A DNA stretch of 64,000 nucleotides. Source: Hippophae tibetana. Lineage: Eukaryota > Streptophyta > Magnoliopsida > Rosales > Elaeagnaceae. The notes beneath the pieces are model-generated. The model was not told the origin of the DNA. It was given only the letters and a program-made list of their open reading frames with translations, and searched no databases. Shown here piece by piece: positions 1 through 11,359 of this stretch (position 1 is its first letter; every line of letters starts with the position of its first letter). The position numbers and the translations under genes were made by a program. The DNA lies in contig CM072811.1 in NCBI GenBank assembly GCA_037013495.1, positions 17,614,659 to 17,678,658 on the forward strand, written 5' to 3'.

Positions 1-581
1 AAAATGAGAAAATGGAAAAGAAAAGGGTCTTATACCAACAAAATTTCAGAACCTTGTGTTTTCCTCACAATATTCAACAATGATAATTTCCTACCATGAC
101 CTGCTAGACTTATAATTTCACATCTACCCATATCATCACACTCTTGAGTAAGAACATTGTTACGTCCAATCACCTACTAGTTAAAAATACAAGAAAAGGA
201 ATTCCTCCGAACATCGTACAATACTTAGAAGGTAAAACTTTGATTGGTCATAATTAACATTGAAAACTTACGAAGTAGAGGGACTCATTCTTGGTGTACC
301 CAATATGTACCTAAGTTAAGGACTCCCAAACCATGTCCTCAGCTTCCATAATGACCTTAGCTAATGGACTTCAGACACCCTAACCTTCGAATTTAAGACT
401 TCATCTTGAGATAATGGAATAAGAAAAAGTATAATGATGGCTTCTAGTATCCAAAGTAGAGGAAGTAGACATAGAGAATCTCAACCTTCAAGATGTTCAG
501 TTGTAATACACATGGCTTTCATTCAAGCATCACAGGGATTTTATTTTTAAAAGGTAATATATAATTAAGAGAGAAAACAAA
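1..581. other. Left flank, no gene recognised
   Basis: No convincing reading frame, RNA gene or terminal repeat is visible. The stretch is AT-rich but of ordinary complexity and ends at the 5-bp target duplication AAACC (582-586) of the neighbouring copia element. Confidence 0.5.
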
Positions 582-586
582 AAACC

Positions 587-1008
587 TGTTCGAAATAAAA
601 CACTCACACAAATAACTTTTATTTAAGCTCAAATAAATATTACAAGAGCACAACTCAAAAATTTAAGATACTACAACTCACTCTTATTTAGACTTTGCTT
701 CTTCACTCACTCACTTAGAAGCTCTTAATTTTTCTTGATTACAAATGGTCCTAGAGAAGTTCTATTTATAGGCTTCCAAAAACACTTCTCTACACCTCAC
801 AACCACTCATTAAATTACTTCTCCAACTACTTACATTAATTAGTCTCACATATAAAAAATACTAACCAAACCTACTAGCATTTATTAGTGTCACTCTTAC
901 TATATCATCTTCTACAACTACTAGAATTTATTGATACAACAAAAAAAACTAAGATAAATAATAATAAGTGACTTGTAGAAAATAATAAATCAAGTTTATG
1001 ATCCAACA
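587..1008 (-). repeat. 3' LTR of copia copy A
   Basis: 422 bp, matching 6338-6757 almost along its whole length with scattered substitutions. On the minus strand it runs from TGTTGGATCATAAAC at 1008 to CGAACA at 587. It contains a TATAAATA-type box (around 765-775 on the plus strand). The final ORF of the element reads into it. Confidence 0.92.
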
Positions 1009-1020
1009 CCCCTCCTTAAA
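1009..1020 (-). other. Polypurine tract of copia copy A
   Basis: On the minus strand an A/G run (AAGGAGGGG) lies immediately before the 3' LTR. This is where plus-strand DNA synthesis is primed in LTR retrotransposons. Confidence 0.8.
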
Positions 1021-3198
1021 TTTGATCTTGTGACCCCTAGTAAGTTCCTTAATCTTATGAAGTCTTCGCTTGTTAGTGGCTTGGTAAAAATATCAACAAC
1101 TTGATCTTGTGACTTCACATATTCAACTTGCATGCCCTTTCTTACGACACACTTCCTTATATAATGGTAGCAAATATTGATGTGCTTGCTTCGATTATGG
1201 AATACTGGATTCTTTACTAAGGCAATGGCTGACTTGTTGTTGACATAAACCTTGGTCGGATCTTCTTGTATCAAGCCTGTATTTTTTAATAGATTTCTAA
1301 GCCAAATTTCATGACAAGCGCATGGGGTAGCAGCAACATATTCCGCTTCACAGGTGGATAATGTGATAATCAGTTGTTTCTTTGGCATCCATTTGAAAGT
1401 AGTATCCCTCATGAAAAATAAAAATCTAGTAATGCCTCTTTGATTATCTATGTCTCCACCCTAATCACTATTACTATATCTAATAAGCTTGTAATCATTA
1501 GAAACTGAATAGAATAAGCCAAAGTCAATTGTACCTTTCAGATAGCGAAGAATTCTCTTTGCGGCTTTAAAATGGGTGGTTGTTAGAGATTCTATCTAGC
1601 GACTAACCAATCCAACTACGTGTAGAATATTGGGCCTTGTGCAAGTTAGATAGCGTAGAATTCCTACCAAATTTTGAAGAATGTTGGATCCACACTTTCA
1701 CCATCTTCATGTTTGGACATCTTGATTCCATATTCCGTTGGTGTGCTTATCGCCTTATAATTCTCCATCTTGAACTTCTTCAAGATATGCTTTGCATAGC
1801 TTTTTTATGAAATGAAAATTCCATCATTTTGTTGCTTAACTTCAATGCCAAGGTAGTATGCTATGAGACCTATGTCTATCATCTAGAATTCCTTTGTCAT
1901 CACTTCCTTGAATTCATTGAACATGCTTGCATTACTTTCGATGAAGATCAAATCTTCCACATAAAGGCATACGATCAAAATATTTCCATCTTTGATCTTG
2001 ATATATAGAGCTTTCTCGTAGGGAAATTTGTTGAAGCCATTCTCTTTGAAGTACTTATCGATTCAACTATTCCATGCCCTTGGTGCTTGTTTTAACCCAT
2101 AAAAAGCCTTTTTCAACTTCAACACTTTGTTTTCGTGGTCTTTGACTTTGTAACCTGATGGTTGCTAAATGTATACTTCTTTTTCAAGAACTCCATTTAA
2201 GAAAGCATATTTTATATCCATTTGATATATCTTCCACTTTTTTTAAGCTACCAAAGAAATGATTAGTCTAATAGTCTCTAATTGAACAACATGAGCAAAT
2301 ACCTCATCATAGTCAATTCTAGCATTTTGACTATATCTTTTAGCAACTAGCCTTTCCTTGTGCCTTTCAATCTATTCTTTAGCATTTTGCTTTGTTTTGT
2401 ACACCCATTTGACACTTATCGTTGTATATCCCTTGGGAAGTGAGATGGGTTCCCATGTGTCATTCTCCTCAATGGCCTTGATTTCTTCATCTATCGTATC
2501 TCTCCACTTCTTCCCTTGTACTGCTTCTTGAAAGCTCACTAGTTCACAATGGTAAACATACAAAATAATGTAAGGTTATCTTGTCATTTAGTTACCTCAT
2601 AGAGATCTCTAAGACTTCATGTGCATGACACAACTCTTTCATCTTGACTTTCACTTCATGATGATGAAGGTGATGAGTCTTATTGAATGGTTGATGTTGG
2701 TGAAGTGGGTAGAGTTTCAAGCTCTTATTAAGGTGCACCTAGTTGCTCCCTTATTATTTACTCATCTTCTTCAAACCAAGGAAAGAAATTGAAGTCATCT
2801 ATATGAGGGTTAAAATCCCATTCTCCTTCTTCGTTGAATACCATATCTTGACTTATCACAATTTTCTTATTGTTTAGATTGTACAGCTTGTTACCCTTCG
2901 AATTAGAATCATAGCCGATGAAGATAAAACTCTCGCTTTTATCATCAAGCTTTGTTATTTTCTCGTCTGGAACATGAACATGGGCTATACTTTCAAAGAT
3001 TCTTAGGTGAAAATGTTAGGCTTTATTCCACACCATGCCTCTTGCGGTATCTTTCCCCATATACTTCTTCTTGGAGATCAATTTGACAAATAGACTGCAC
3101 AAGCCACTCTTCTGCCTAAAATTTCTTGGGTAGTTTCTTGCTTTTAAGCATGCTTCATGCCATGTCAAGAATTTTTCTATTCTTTCTTTCTAACACAT
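1020..3198 (-). pseudogene. Copia polyprotein, C-terminal half: integrase end, reverse transcriptase, RNase H (broken)
   Basis: Minus-strand translation gives, in order, the end of the copia integrase, the RT start (WEPISLPKG, KWVYK at about 2563-2400), the RT active site at about 1950-1970, and an RNase H tail (TLSTCEAEYVA, KHINICYHYIR, DIFTKPL) at 1412-1020. The RT active-site motif reads YVED instead of YVDD, so one catalytic Asp is lost. Many in-frame stops occur, and the longest open stretches are 138 aa (996-1412) and 63 aa (2372-2563). Continuity with the front half is broken at 3199-4277 by the inserted solo LTR. Family assignment is secure from motif order; function is certainly lost. 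Confidence 0.9.
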
Positions 3199-4277
3199 TG
3201 ATAACTGTATTTTATATAGTTATTTTTATCTATTTTATTAATTATAATTGCTATATTCTTCACATTTTTAGTTAATTTTAGTTTAATAAATTAGTATTTA
3301 CTGTTTATTTGTTAAGGAATATATTTTAAGAAAAATTAAATAATTTGAATTAAAAATGTAATTAATTGCAAATTTATATCCAAAAATATAATTTCAAATA
3401 AATGAGTGCTTAATTGCAATTTATAAAAGTCAAAAATATAATTTAAATTAAAATCGGGCTTAATTTGAATTATTAAAAGTTTAAAATTTAATTTAAATTA
3501 GAAAAGGGCTTAATTGTAATTAAAGAAAGTTTAGAATGTAATTTGAATTAAATTTTTGGGTCAAAATGCAATTAATTAAATTTGAATTTTCTGCAAAGGA
3601 GAAAGAATCCCACGCGCGCCACGGGAGCCGTCAGATCAAAGAGTAAACGGTTAGAATGCGCGCATGTCATTCAAACCCGACCAAAGAGAGTGGGAGCAGG
3701 GTTTCTTCTATCATGCAGCTCGGTGCATGAGTGGGTCCCACCTGCATGTAGGCCAGCATGTAGGGTGGGACCCACGTGTCTGACGCATTCCAGCCACTAC
3801 CCCCCCACGTTCGCGCACCTCTTTTCCCATGCGGTCGATCCACATGCGCCCGGTTATTCTATGAATCACAAGCTGCCACGTGTCCCACTTTATATTGCAG
3901 CCAATCATGTTCTGACATGTGGCATGTTATGGTGAGCGCAAAAGCACAGGATCATACACACATTGCAACCGTTGTCCCCACACGTTTGCGTGCCTCTTTT
4001 CCGGTGCGGTCGATTCACATGCACCCGTTCCCTGCAACCAATGAGGTGCTGCCACGTGTCCCACTATTTATTTCAGCGAATCAAATCGCGACACGTGGTA
4101 GAGTTTATTGAAAAGCAAAACAGAAACAGACGTTTTGGATAAAATCAGAGAGAGATAATTTTAGTACTCAACAAACTATAGTAACAAATCTCTGTGGGAA
4201 CGATAACTTACTTATCAAATTTTATTACTTGTGACCGTGTATGCTTGCACGTTTTATGTTCTCCAAAAGAGACAACA
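3199..4277 (+). mobile_element. Solo LTR (gypsy-type) nested in copia integrase
   Basis: Copia integrase homology stops on the minus strand after the SPQQ...GV codons and resumes 1.08 kb later at the ERKN codons. The insert starts TGATAACTG and ends AGACAACA, i.e. TG...CA, flanked by CACAT (3194-3198) and CACAC (4278-4282), a 5-bp duplication with one mismatch. There is no internal coding region. The right end carries the sequence style seen at many plant gypsy LTR ends (CTGTGGGA..., TTATTACTTGTG, then CTTGCACG), which suggests a plus-strand sense. The left half is AT-rich with a roughly 60-bp imperfect periodicity (3340-3560). The right half is GC-rich with paired repeats and G-boxes. Calling it gypsy is inference; calling it a solo LTR rests on ends and duplication. 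Confidence 0.8.
3731..4097 (+). promoter_or_regulatory. Cluster of four G-boxes and a palindromic TCP-like site in the solo LTR
   Basis: CACGTG occurs at 3773-3778, 3877-3882, 4053-4058 and 4092-4097. The two middle ones sit in the same context (GCCACGTGTCCCACT) within two imperfect copies of a ~176-bp unit. GTGGGTCCCACC (3731-3742) and its exact reverse complement (3764-3775) form a 12-bp inverted repeat that matches the TCP-type consensus GTGGNCCC. G-boxes are known bZIP/bHLH sites; that this LTR responds to such factors is inference. Confidence 0.55.
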
Positions 4278-4282
4278 CACAC

Positions 4283-6035
4283 CATTTGTTGGGGGGATCG
4301 AGGAACTATCATTGGTCGATGAATTCCATTTTCTTCACAAAACACTTGAAATTCCCTAGATGTAAATTCTCCACCTTGATCAGATCTCATGGCTTTGATT
4401 TTTCTACCAGTTTCTCTCACCACTATAAATTTGAACTTCTTGAAGACTTCAAAAACTTTTGAATTTTGTTTCAAAAAATATACCAAGTTTTTCTTGAAAA
4501 ATCATCAATGATTATAAGAAAATAATTACTGTTACCGAGAGAGCTTGGCTTGATCGGACCACACACATCAGTATGGATGATGTGAGGTAGGTCCTTCACC
4601 ATCTTCTTCTTAGATAGCAACTCTAGACCTCCAAAATTGAGATGCCCAAATTGAAGATGCCAAAGCCATTATGCATCTTTGTAGCAAGCTTTCAGGCACT
4701 TTGCAACATCATTTTGTATGTTGATCAGGAACATTCTATTTTTTGACATTGACACTTTAGAAATGAAGTTATTCTTATCATCTTTTATAGAAAGATTATA
4801 ATCTTTCATATGAATATCATAACCTTTCTCTAGCATTTGTCCTAAACTTAAGATGTTACTTTTCATATTGGGCACATAGTAGACATTGGAAATAGACTGA
4901 TGTCTCCCATCATTCAAACGGATAAGGATGTTACCTCTCCCATTCACTACTATTAGGGAATCACCTCCAAATGAAACATTTCCGCTTACTAAATCATCTA
5001 GCTCTGTGAACATTTCTTTCCTTCCACATATGTGATTGCTTGCACCACTATCAAGATACCAAGAATTTTCTTGGCCACCATCAGTTTCCTTTGATGCTAG
5101 AAGAAGAGTTTCTTTTTCATCTGTCCTCTCCTCCATGTAAGTGGCCTTTTCCTTAATTTTGTTGTTAAGAGCTATACATTCTGAAGCATAATGCCCAAAA
5201 TTTTGACAATTATAGCATTGTACTTAAGATTTATCATAACTCGAGTTCGGATTAATTCTCCCATGGCCTTGTGTTGAGATTTCTTCCAACCTCGTCCACG
5301 ACCCCGACTTCCACCTTGTCCACGACCTCTACCTTTGCCTCGGCTATGTTGGTTTCTATCATTGGCTTGGCTTTCACGTATATCCTTCAGTTTTAGCTTG
5401 AAGAGTTGCTGGGTAAACCCTTGCTTCCTTTTATACTTCTCTTAGTATGCTTACAATGAACCTTGGAGTTGCTCCATCATCATTTCTTCCAAGTCTTTAG
5501 TTTCTTCAATCGTCCCAACGATGTGATCAAATTTTGGATCTAACGAATGAAGTATCTTCTCTATTATCCTCACATCTTCTAAAATTTCACCATTTCTTTT
5601 TAATTGATTAGAAACAGCTACTACTCTTGAGAAATAATCTGAAATAGACTCACATACTTTCATGTGTAAGGATTCAAAATCACCTCTTAATGTTTGGAGA
5701 CAAACATTCTTCACCTGTTTGATTCCTTTGTATAAGGTTTGTAGCTTTTCCCATGCTTCTTGGGCAGATCTTGCACTCGAAATCTTTTCAAAGGCATCAT
5801 CATCTAATGCTTGGTAAATGAGGTAGAGAGCTTTCTTATCTCTCTTTCTTGAATCCTTCAAAGTTGTATTTTGATCAGGTGTAAGAGTAGCATCATCCTC
5901 AGGCTCGTTATATCCTTTCTCTATGATATCTCACACATCTTGTGATCCAAGAAGTGCCTTCATTTTGATACTCAAATTATCGTAGTTGTTGTCATTGAGT
6001 GTCGGGACTTGGAATGGTGGCATACCATTTTCCAT
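4283..6035 (-). pseudogene. Copia polyprotein, N-terminal half: gag, zinc knuckle, protease, integrase start (broken)
   Basis: Gag starts at an ATG at 6035 (MENGMPPF). It continues through the UBN2-type gag domain ([20 protein letters not shown], 5861-5451) and a basic RGRGR region. A CCHC zinc knuckle CYNCQNFGHYASEC follows at about 5225-5180. The protease has its active-site triplet in [10 protein letters not shown] (about 5065). The integrase front keeps HLQFGH, but about 115 bp present in the sister copy are missing, including the CxxC of the HHCC zinc site. The core then resumes at DVCGPIK. Stops occur in gag and between domains. The integrase ends at the nested solo LTR. Everything fits copia order; no functional product is expected. 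Confidence 0.9.
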
Positions 6036-6321
6036 ATCTCTCAATATGATGAGAATTTGCAAAATCTGATCGTACGGATGAATCTAGAACGTCGAAAAAC
6101 CTTGGAAGAAACTCTAAAAAAAAATATTTCAAAAATATTTTGGTCAATGGCTCCAGCTCGGCTAACTCGGCTCAACTTGGTGAGTCAACTCAGCTTCTGG
6201 TAGTACTCTTCTGGTGGTATGTGGTGGCGTGTCTAAACTCTGATCGGGAATATCTTGCCCCATCAGATTCCTTTCTTCTAGACCTTTTATTTGATATGCG
6301 ATAATGTATACTTTTCAACTT

Positions 6322-6333
6322 GGCTCTGATACC
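6322..6333 (-). other. Primer binding site (initiator tRNA-Met) of copia copy A
   Basis: The minus strand reads GGTATCAGAGCC just inside the 5' LTR. This matches the complement of the plant initiator tRNA-Met 3' end used by copia elements (TGGTATCAGAGC) with the first base altered. Confidence 0.8.
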
Positions 6334-6337
6334 TTTT

Positions 6338-6757
6338 TGTTGGAAATGAAACAATCACTCAAACAAGTTTTATTCAAGCTCAAAGAAATATTACAAGAGC
6401 ACTATTCAAAAATACAAGATACTACAACTCATTCTTATTTAGACTTTGCTTCTTCACTCACTTAGAAGCTTTCATTTTTTCTTGATTACAAATGGTCCTA
6501 GAGAAGTTCTATTTATAAGCTTTCAAAAACACTTCTCTACACCTCAAAACCACTCATTAAATTACTTATCTAACTATTTACATTAATTAGTCTCACACTT
6601 ATAAAATATTAACCATACCTACTTGTATTTATTAGTGTCACTCTTACTAAATCATCGTCTACGACTACTAGTATTTATTGATACAACAAAAAAAAATCTA
6701 AGATAAATAATAATAAGTGATTTGTAGAAAATAATAAATCAAGTGTATGATCCAACA
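6338..6757 (-). repeat. 5' LTR of copia copy A
   Basis: 420 bp from TGTTGGATCATAC at 6757 to TTCCAACA at 6338 on the minus strand, with AAACC directly outside. A TATA-like box (CTTATAAATAG on the minus strand) lies near 6510-6520. Confidence 0.92.
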
Positions 6758-7049
6758 AAACCCAAAGTACCAATAAAAGGATGATCATAAAAAATCCTAA
6801 ACCTTGTATTGTAAGGAACTATCCTACCATCATTACCCCTTTAGCTGCTGTACCCAACAAGCACGAAGCTAGAGAACTGCCAACATGTTTATTTGATCAT
6901 TTAATTTAAACACTATATCTTGGTGAATTTGAGAATGTAACTGTAAAAATTAAAAGTAAAATTAGGTTGAAGATGTCATTAATTTTGACTTTGGTTGAAA
7001 AAAAGGATGGAAAAGGAACACCAAATACGATCATTGATGCAATATCAAG

Positions 7050-8105
7050 TTATGCACTCTGTGCTTCCAAGAAAGCATTAAATTCCTCCCTTGCCTTGCG
7101 TAAGCGAGGAGTAATGCAAGCACTTGGGGAAGACGGGTATGATGTCGGAGAAGATGTCGAAAATCGAACTTGACGGGGTGTAGATTGATCATGTGATTTC
7201 CTAGGGATGGAGTTATTCTTATGAATTCCTTTTAGATGTTCCTTACCAAACACAAATGCTGTAGTAACTGGTGAATGTGCGTCATTAATTCCATTTTTGA
7301 TCAACTCCAATGGCAGATCAAAGTAGAGGCTCATGGCCTCTCCATTTTCATTGTCATTTACTATTGCTGATGATGCCCATGATCCACACTCAAATTTCTC
7401 CAAAGACGCAGTTCTTGATATCACCCTCTCAATCTCAGGTTGACCTACTATTTGTTCCTTTCTTCTTGTTGCTTTTACTACTTTACCTTTCCCAAAGCCA
7501 GGCAAGAACAAACATAATACTCCACATTTAAACCCATCATCATCCTCATCACTACTACTCCTTTGCATAGGTTTGTCCATTCCAATACTCAAATTCCCAA
7601 TCTGATCATCATACTTTTGATCATGTTTAGTGGTAAATGATTCAAGCTGCATCTGCCAATCAAAGTCATATGATAGTCCACTGACCCTCCCTTCACCACA
7701 TGACTTGCTCTTTCTTAATTGAATTTCCTTTTGTGTAGTGATCATATGCTGACTAATATCATCAATTTGACGATCAGGAGATGTTTGTCTTTCGTTTATC
7801 CATTGCTTATTAAATAGTGCAGAAGAGCTATACTGAGGGGATGTGTTGGCTGAGTTTGGGAGACTGACAAACTTGGATTTTGCAGGAAGTAGAGCAGGTG
7901 GCAGTTCAAGTGTTCCTTCAGGTTGAGGCCTAATTGATGAAAATGAAATTGGATCAATAGAAATCTGTTTTTCCTTTTGTGGTCTCTCATTCTTCACCAG
8001 CACTAGTTTAGGATCTTCATTGCACTGTTCGCAAATATTGATTTCTTCCTTATTTTGGAAGCTATTAATTGAAGAAGGGATATCATCAGAAGCTGTATGT
8101 GCCAT
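7050..8105 (-). CDS. Plant-specific protein of unknown function (351 aa)
   Basis: An uninterrupted single-exon frame of 351 codons from ATG at 8105 (MAHTASDDIPSS) to TAA at 7050-7052. An in-frame ATG at 8141 would add 12 residues, but I prefer the downstream one because a TATA-like box lies about 150 bp upstream. The protein is Ser- and Pro-rich and looks largely disordered. It has a basic serine motif LRKSKSCGEGR near residue 145, a short Cys-containing hydrophobic patch (CGVLCLFLPGFGKGK, about 205-220) followed by basic residues, and a SRTASLEKFECGSW block. It ends with RQVRFSTSSPTSYPSSP and a charged KAREEFNAFLEAQSA tail. The KSKS and RTASLE sites look like kinase targets. I recognise the style of an uncharacterised plant-only family but cannot name it. 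No transposon motif is present, and the clean frame amid decayed repeats argues for a living gene. Confidence 0.75.
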   Translation of the reverse strand: MAHTASDDIPSSINSFQNKEEINICEQCNEDPKLVLVKNERPQKEKQISIDPISFSSIRPQPEGTLELPPALLPAKSKFVSLPNSANTSPQYSSSALFNKQWINERQTSPDRQIDDISQHMITTQKEIQLRKSKSCGEGRVSGLSYDFDWQMQLESFTTKHDQKYDDQIGNLSIGMDKPMQRSSSDEDDDGFKCGVLCLFLPGFGKGKVVKATRRKEQIVGQPEIERVISRTASLEKFECGSWASSAIVNDNENGEAMSLYFDLPLELIKNGINDAHSPVTTAFVFGKEHLKGIHKNNSIPRKSHDQSTPRQVRFSTSSPTSYPSSPSACITPRLRKAREEFNAFLEAQSA

Positions 8106-8256
8106 GTTAATTAAATAATGGCCGGAAAGACTTAAGCCCATGAAATGAATCGATCGAACGAACTACTTAAGAAGGTAAAGAAGAGACTTGTAAGACGTGG
8201 GAAGCATATGAATCACATCAACCTGGCAAGTAGTGATATCCATGTTCATCTAGCAC

Positions 8257-8264
8257 TATATAAA
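8257..8264 (-). promoter_or_regulatory. Putative TATA box of the gene at 7050-8105
   Basis: The minus strand reads TTATATAG about 150 bp upstream of the preferred ATG, a normal spacing for a plant promoter. It is supported only by sequence and position. Confidence 0.4.
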
Positions 8265-8399
8265 TTTCGTCATTTAATCAGAGTTGACTTTGTACTAGGA
8301 ATTGTTTAACTGTTTTCCTAATTTGTATCAGGTTTTTCATAGAATAAAATATTCTTTTGACGCAATAATCACAAATATATGGGTAGTGTAATATAATAT

Positions 8400-9060
8400 A
8401 TTTTGAAGTACAAATATTGATTATAGGGAGAGTTTAATTGCTTTGCAATTGAGTACCATTACTAATACTATTTGTATAGTGCAAAAATATGTTGCATAAA
8501 ATTACTAAACTAATAACTAAAATTAGTATATTTACGGATAGACAAAGAAAATTATTAAAATATTAACTAAAATTAGTAGATTGAAAAGTAGACAAAATAT
8601 CATAAAAAGATCTAAGAATCTTATTCTTACAATTTCCTACACATATGAATAACTAAACATCCATATGTAATTACCATAATAATCATAAAATTAATTGCAT
8701 CTAAATTAACATGAAATTCTTTATTTAAGTAAACTATAACCATATAGTAAGTAATTAGATCACACGCTTAAATCAATCAGATTACATACTACTCATTAAG
8801 CTTTACAATTATAGATCTTATATATATGAATTATATATCTCTGCTTAGAAACATCATACATGTTATTTACTCGTGACGAGCAATCAAAACAATCTTTCAA
8901 ATGTATCTAATTATCTCTATATTTTAATTGTTGGCCAACAATCAAGAACATGAAAATCATATAAAATAATATGAATTAAATAACAATCACAAGGGTTCAA
9001 AAGAATCAATTCACATAATCAAAAATTGGATTCATAATTATTTTATATAATAAAATATAG
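8400..9060. repeat. Dispersed AT-rich repeat, copy 1 (pairs with 10020-10640)
   Basis: This stretch aligns by eye with 10020-10640 in the same orientation. Shared blocks, in the same order, include the series around GCATACTACTCATTAAG, the TCTCTRCYTAGAAA block and the AATTGTTGGYCAA block. It is non-coding, probably LTR or internal-UTR sequence of an old retrotransposon; the family is not identified. Confidence 0.6.
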
Positions 9061-10019
9061 TTCTTACGCATCTTAATCATTTTCATAATTTCATTATAAA
9101 AGATCATAGAAATTAACAAAATATGAAAAAAGAAACAAAATACAATCAATCACTTAACTTGTACTGACTTTGTCTTCAATCTTCTCCAATCTCATTCATC
9201 TACTTGCTTTGATGTGCAGTTATGTTCTTTGTTTTGATCTTCTGACTTAGCTCTCTATATCATGTCTTAAAACAAGAATGAATGGTAGAGGTTTAAAGAT
9301 ATAATGCTTAGGTTACAAAAATCATACTAAAACAAGGTACAAATGATATTATATTGTGCTTACTTTATATGGGTATGTCAAGCATGATGTAATATTTATA
9401 AGCTACACTTGATTTATCCTCAACCTCAAAGCAATATAAACATTTGTATGAATTCTTCTTTAAAATGTGCAGCATAGTCTTAAAGAAAAGAATTGTAACT
9501 TAGTTCCAAAATGACATTCTTTTTCTTTGTAACTTAGTTCCAAAATGACATTCTTTACTAAAACCTAAAGCATGAAAAAGTGTAAAAAGTTGCACACAAT
9601 TCTATCTTAGAATAAAAGAATATGTGTAGCCTCTTTCATTTAAAAATTATGTAACCTATATCAAGTGTGATTTGTGACTTAGTTTAATGTGATACAAATC
9701 ACAAAGCTAGAGAAAAAAAGAAATTGTGCGAGTGTATGCTAATTAGTGTTCAAAAGTACTTGATATAAATGATTTTTTTGCATGTTTAATGATTATATAG
9801 ATTTGTATTTACTTATTTTAATATAATCTTACACAAATCTATCTTTTTTTCATAATAGTAGATATATTTTTGTTATTTTTGAGGCATTTCTTGTATTAAA
9901 ATAAATCAACTTAAAGATTTATACTTGAAGTACTCCATTATAATTAGAAGATTAAAAGAAAACATTTGTAAAATATTACATATATTTAAAAATTGATAGA
10001 ATAAATTACATAAAAAATA
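9061..10019. other. Non-coding spacer with a 29-bp direct duplication
   Basis: No gene is visible. A perfect 29-bp direct repeat lies at 9494-9522 and 9528-9556 (starting TGTAACTTAG), spaced by five T/C-rich bases, a typical local slippage or duplication product. Confidence 0.55.
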
Positions 10020-10640
10020 TGGTTTCAATGTGATGCAGTTTGGAGTGTGTTGCAGCATAAATGTTTGTGATTAAAATAACTAAAAGTAAATAGCAATAAT
10101 TAATTAAATTAGATTTGGTAACTAAAAATACATATGAGAAAATATCTAAGAATACTCAATCCCCCAATTTTTCTAAACATGTGAATAATTAAAATCCCCC
10201 TAATATAATTATCAATCAATTACATTATCAATTGAATCTTACTTAACATGTATTCTTCTTTCAAGTAAACTACACAACATATAGTAATTAATTTAATCAC
10301 GCTCTCATGTTTATTAACTTGCATACTACTCATTAAGTTCATCAATTATGGATCACATACATAAGAATCATACATCTCTACCTAGAAATTATGCATGTTA
10401 TTTAATCAAGATAAACAATTAAATAATTCTCTCAAATCTATTTAATTGCCTCTATAGATAAATTGTTGGTCAAACAATTAATAGCATAAAAATTAGATTA
10501 AATAATATAAGTAAATTAAAATCATAATTGAGGTAAAATATTAGATCATCATATGGTAAAAATTGGGTTAATAAGATCCCTAGATTAATAAATTAACCAC
10601 ATTTCTCTCTCTAATTGTAGTACTAAATTCCTCTTGACTC
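10020..10640. repeat. Dispersed AT-rich repeat, copy 2 (pairs with 8400-9060)
   Basis: Direct-orientation homologue of 8400-9060, diverged by many substitutions and small indels. The pair could be the two LTRs of one element, with 9061-10019 as its collapsed interior. Without clear TG/CA ends or a target duplication this stays a suggestion. Confidence 0.55.
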
Positions 10641-11359
10641 CACCAAAATTATATCTCCTTTGGAATTTTTCTATATTTTTCTCTCTTCTTAGCTCCAAAA
10701 ACTGACCAAAATTATGCTAATGAAGGCTCATTCAGGTTTATAGGGTGATTAAGGGCTTAAATATTGCTCAGGTGCAATCTAGACCATCAGACCAGCTTCA
10801 AATCATGGGTTAAGATAAAAAAAAATTAACAACACCAGTTATTAAGACCATAACATATGGCATAAGGAATTTACTAGGTGAATCAAAGCGTAACACATGG
10901 TAGGGGAAACTGGTCCGAGTCAACGTATGTTGAGTCCGCACAATGCGTTGCAACGTGATTTGAGGTAATAGATGGCCTGGCACACACTGTTTCGCTCCTC
11001 ACATGCAATGATTTATGATTCATTGTCCCTGATTATATGGAATCTGTGTGGCCTGCCCATTCAGCTCCTCTGCTTACGGGTTAGGCCACGTGTCAAATTT
11101 TGATTAGTACTACATTAAAAATTCATAAAAAATCCATAAAAATTATATTTTCACCCATTTTTACTAAAATGTTTATATGTTAATATGTTTAGCCCCAAAA
11201 TACTATTTATTGAATAAAATTAGTAAATATTAAGTTAAAAAGTTCATTAATGACTCCACATTTATAGAGTCATCAAAAGTACACAACATTTTGTCTGTGT
11301 AATAAAGTTGTGGAGATGATGGATGTAATAACTTACCCCATCATTACTTGATCACATTG
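10641..11359. other. Non-coding sequence, probably retrotransposon-derived
   Basis: No coding potential is seen. A locally GC-richer block (10880-11100) resembles LTR-type sequence but has no recognisable termini. Confidence 0.4.

Larger units (their letters stand above)
587..6757 (-). mobile_element. Ty1/copia LTR retrotransposon, copy A, non-functional
   Basis: A complete but inactive copia element on the minus strand. Both LTRs start TGTTGGA and end in CA. AAACC occurs directly outside both ends (582-586 and 6758-6762), a perfect 5-bp target duplication, so the boundaries are exact. A primer site similar to the 3' end of initiator tRNA-Met lies inside the 5' LTR and a purine tract inside the 3' LTR. 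The order gag, protease, integrase, reverse transcriptase, RNase H is the copia order. Removing the 1079-bp solo LTR inserted in the integrase and its duplication leaves about 5.1 kb, the same as the copy at 57253-62361, whose proteins are near-identical. Many stops and frameshifts, plus a YVED variant of the RT YVDD motif, show it cannot move by itself. Confidence 0.95.

Noticed and set aside
3582..4111. Open frames of 117, 65 and 111 codons in the solo LTR
   Set aside because: They overlap on both strands in a GC-rich LTR where stops are rare, have no family motifs, and lie inside a defined transposon terminus.
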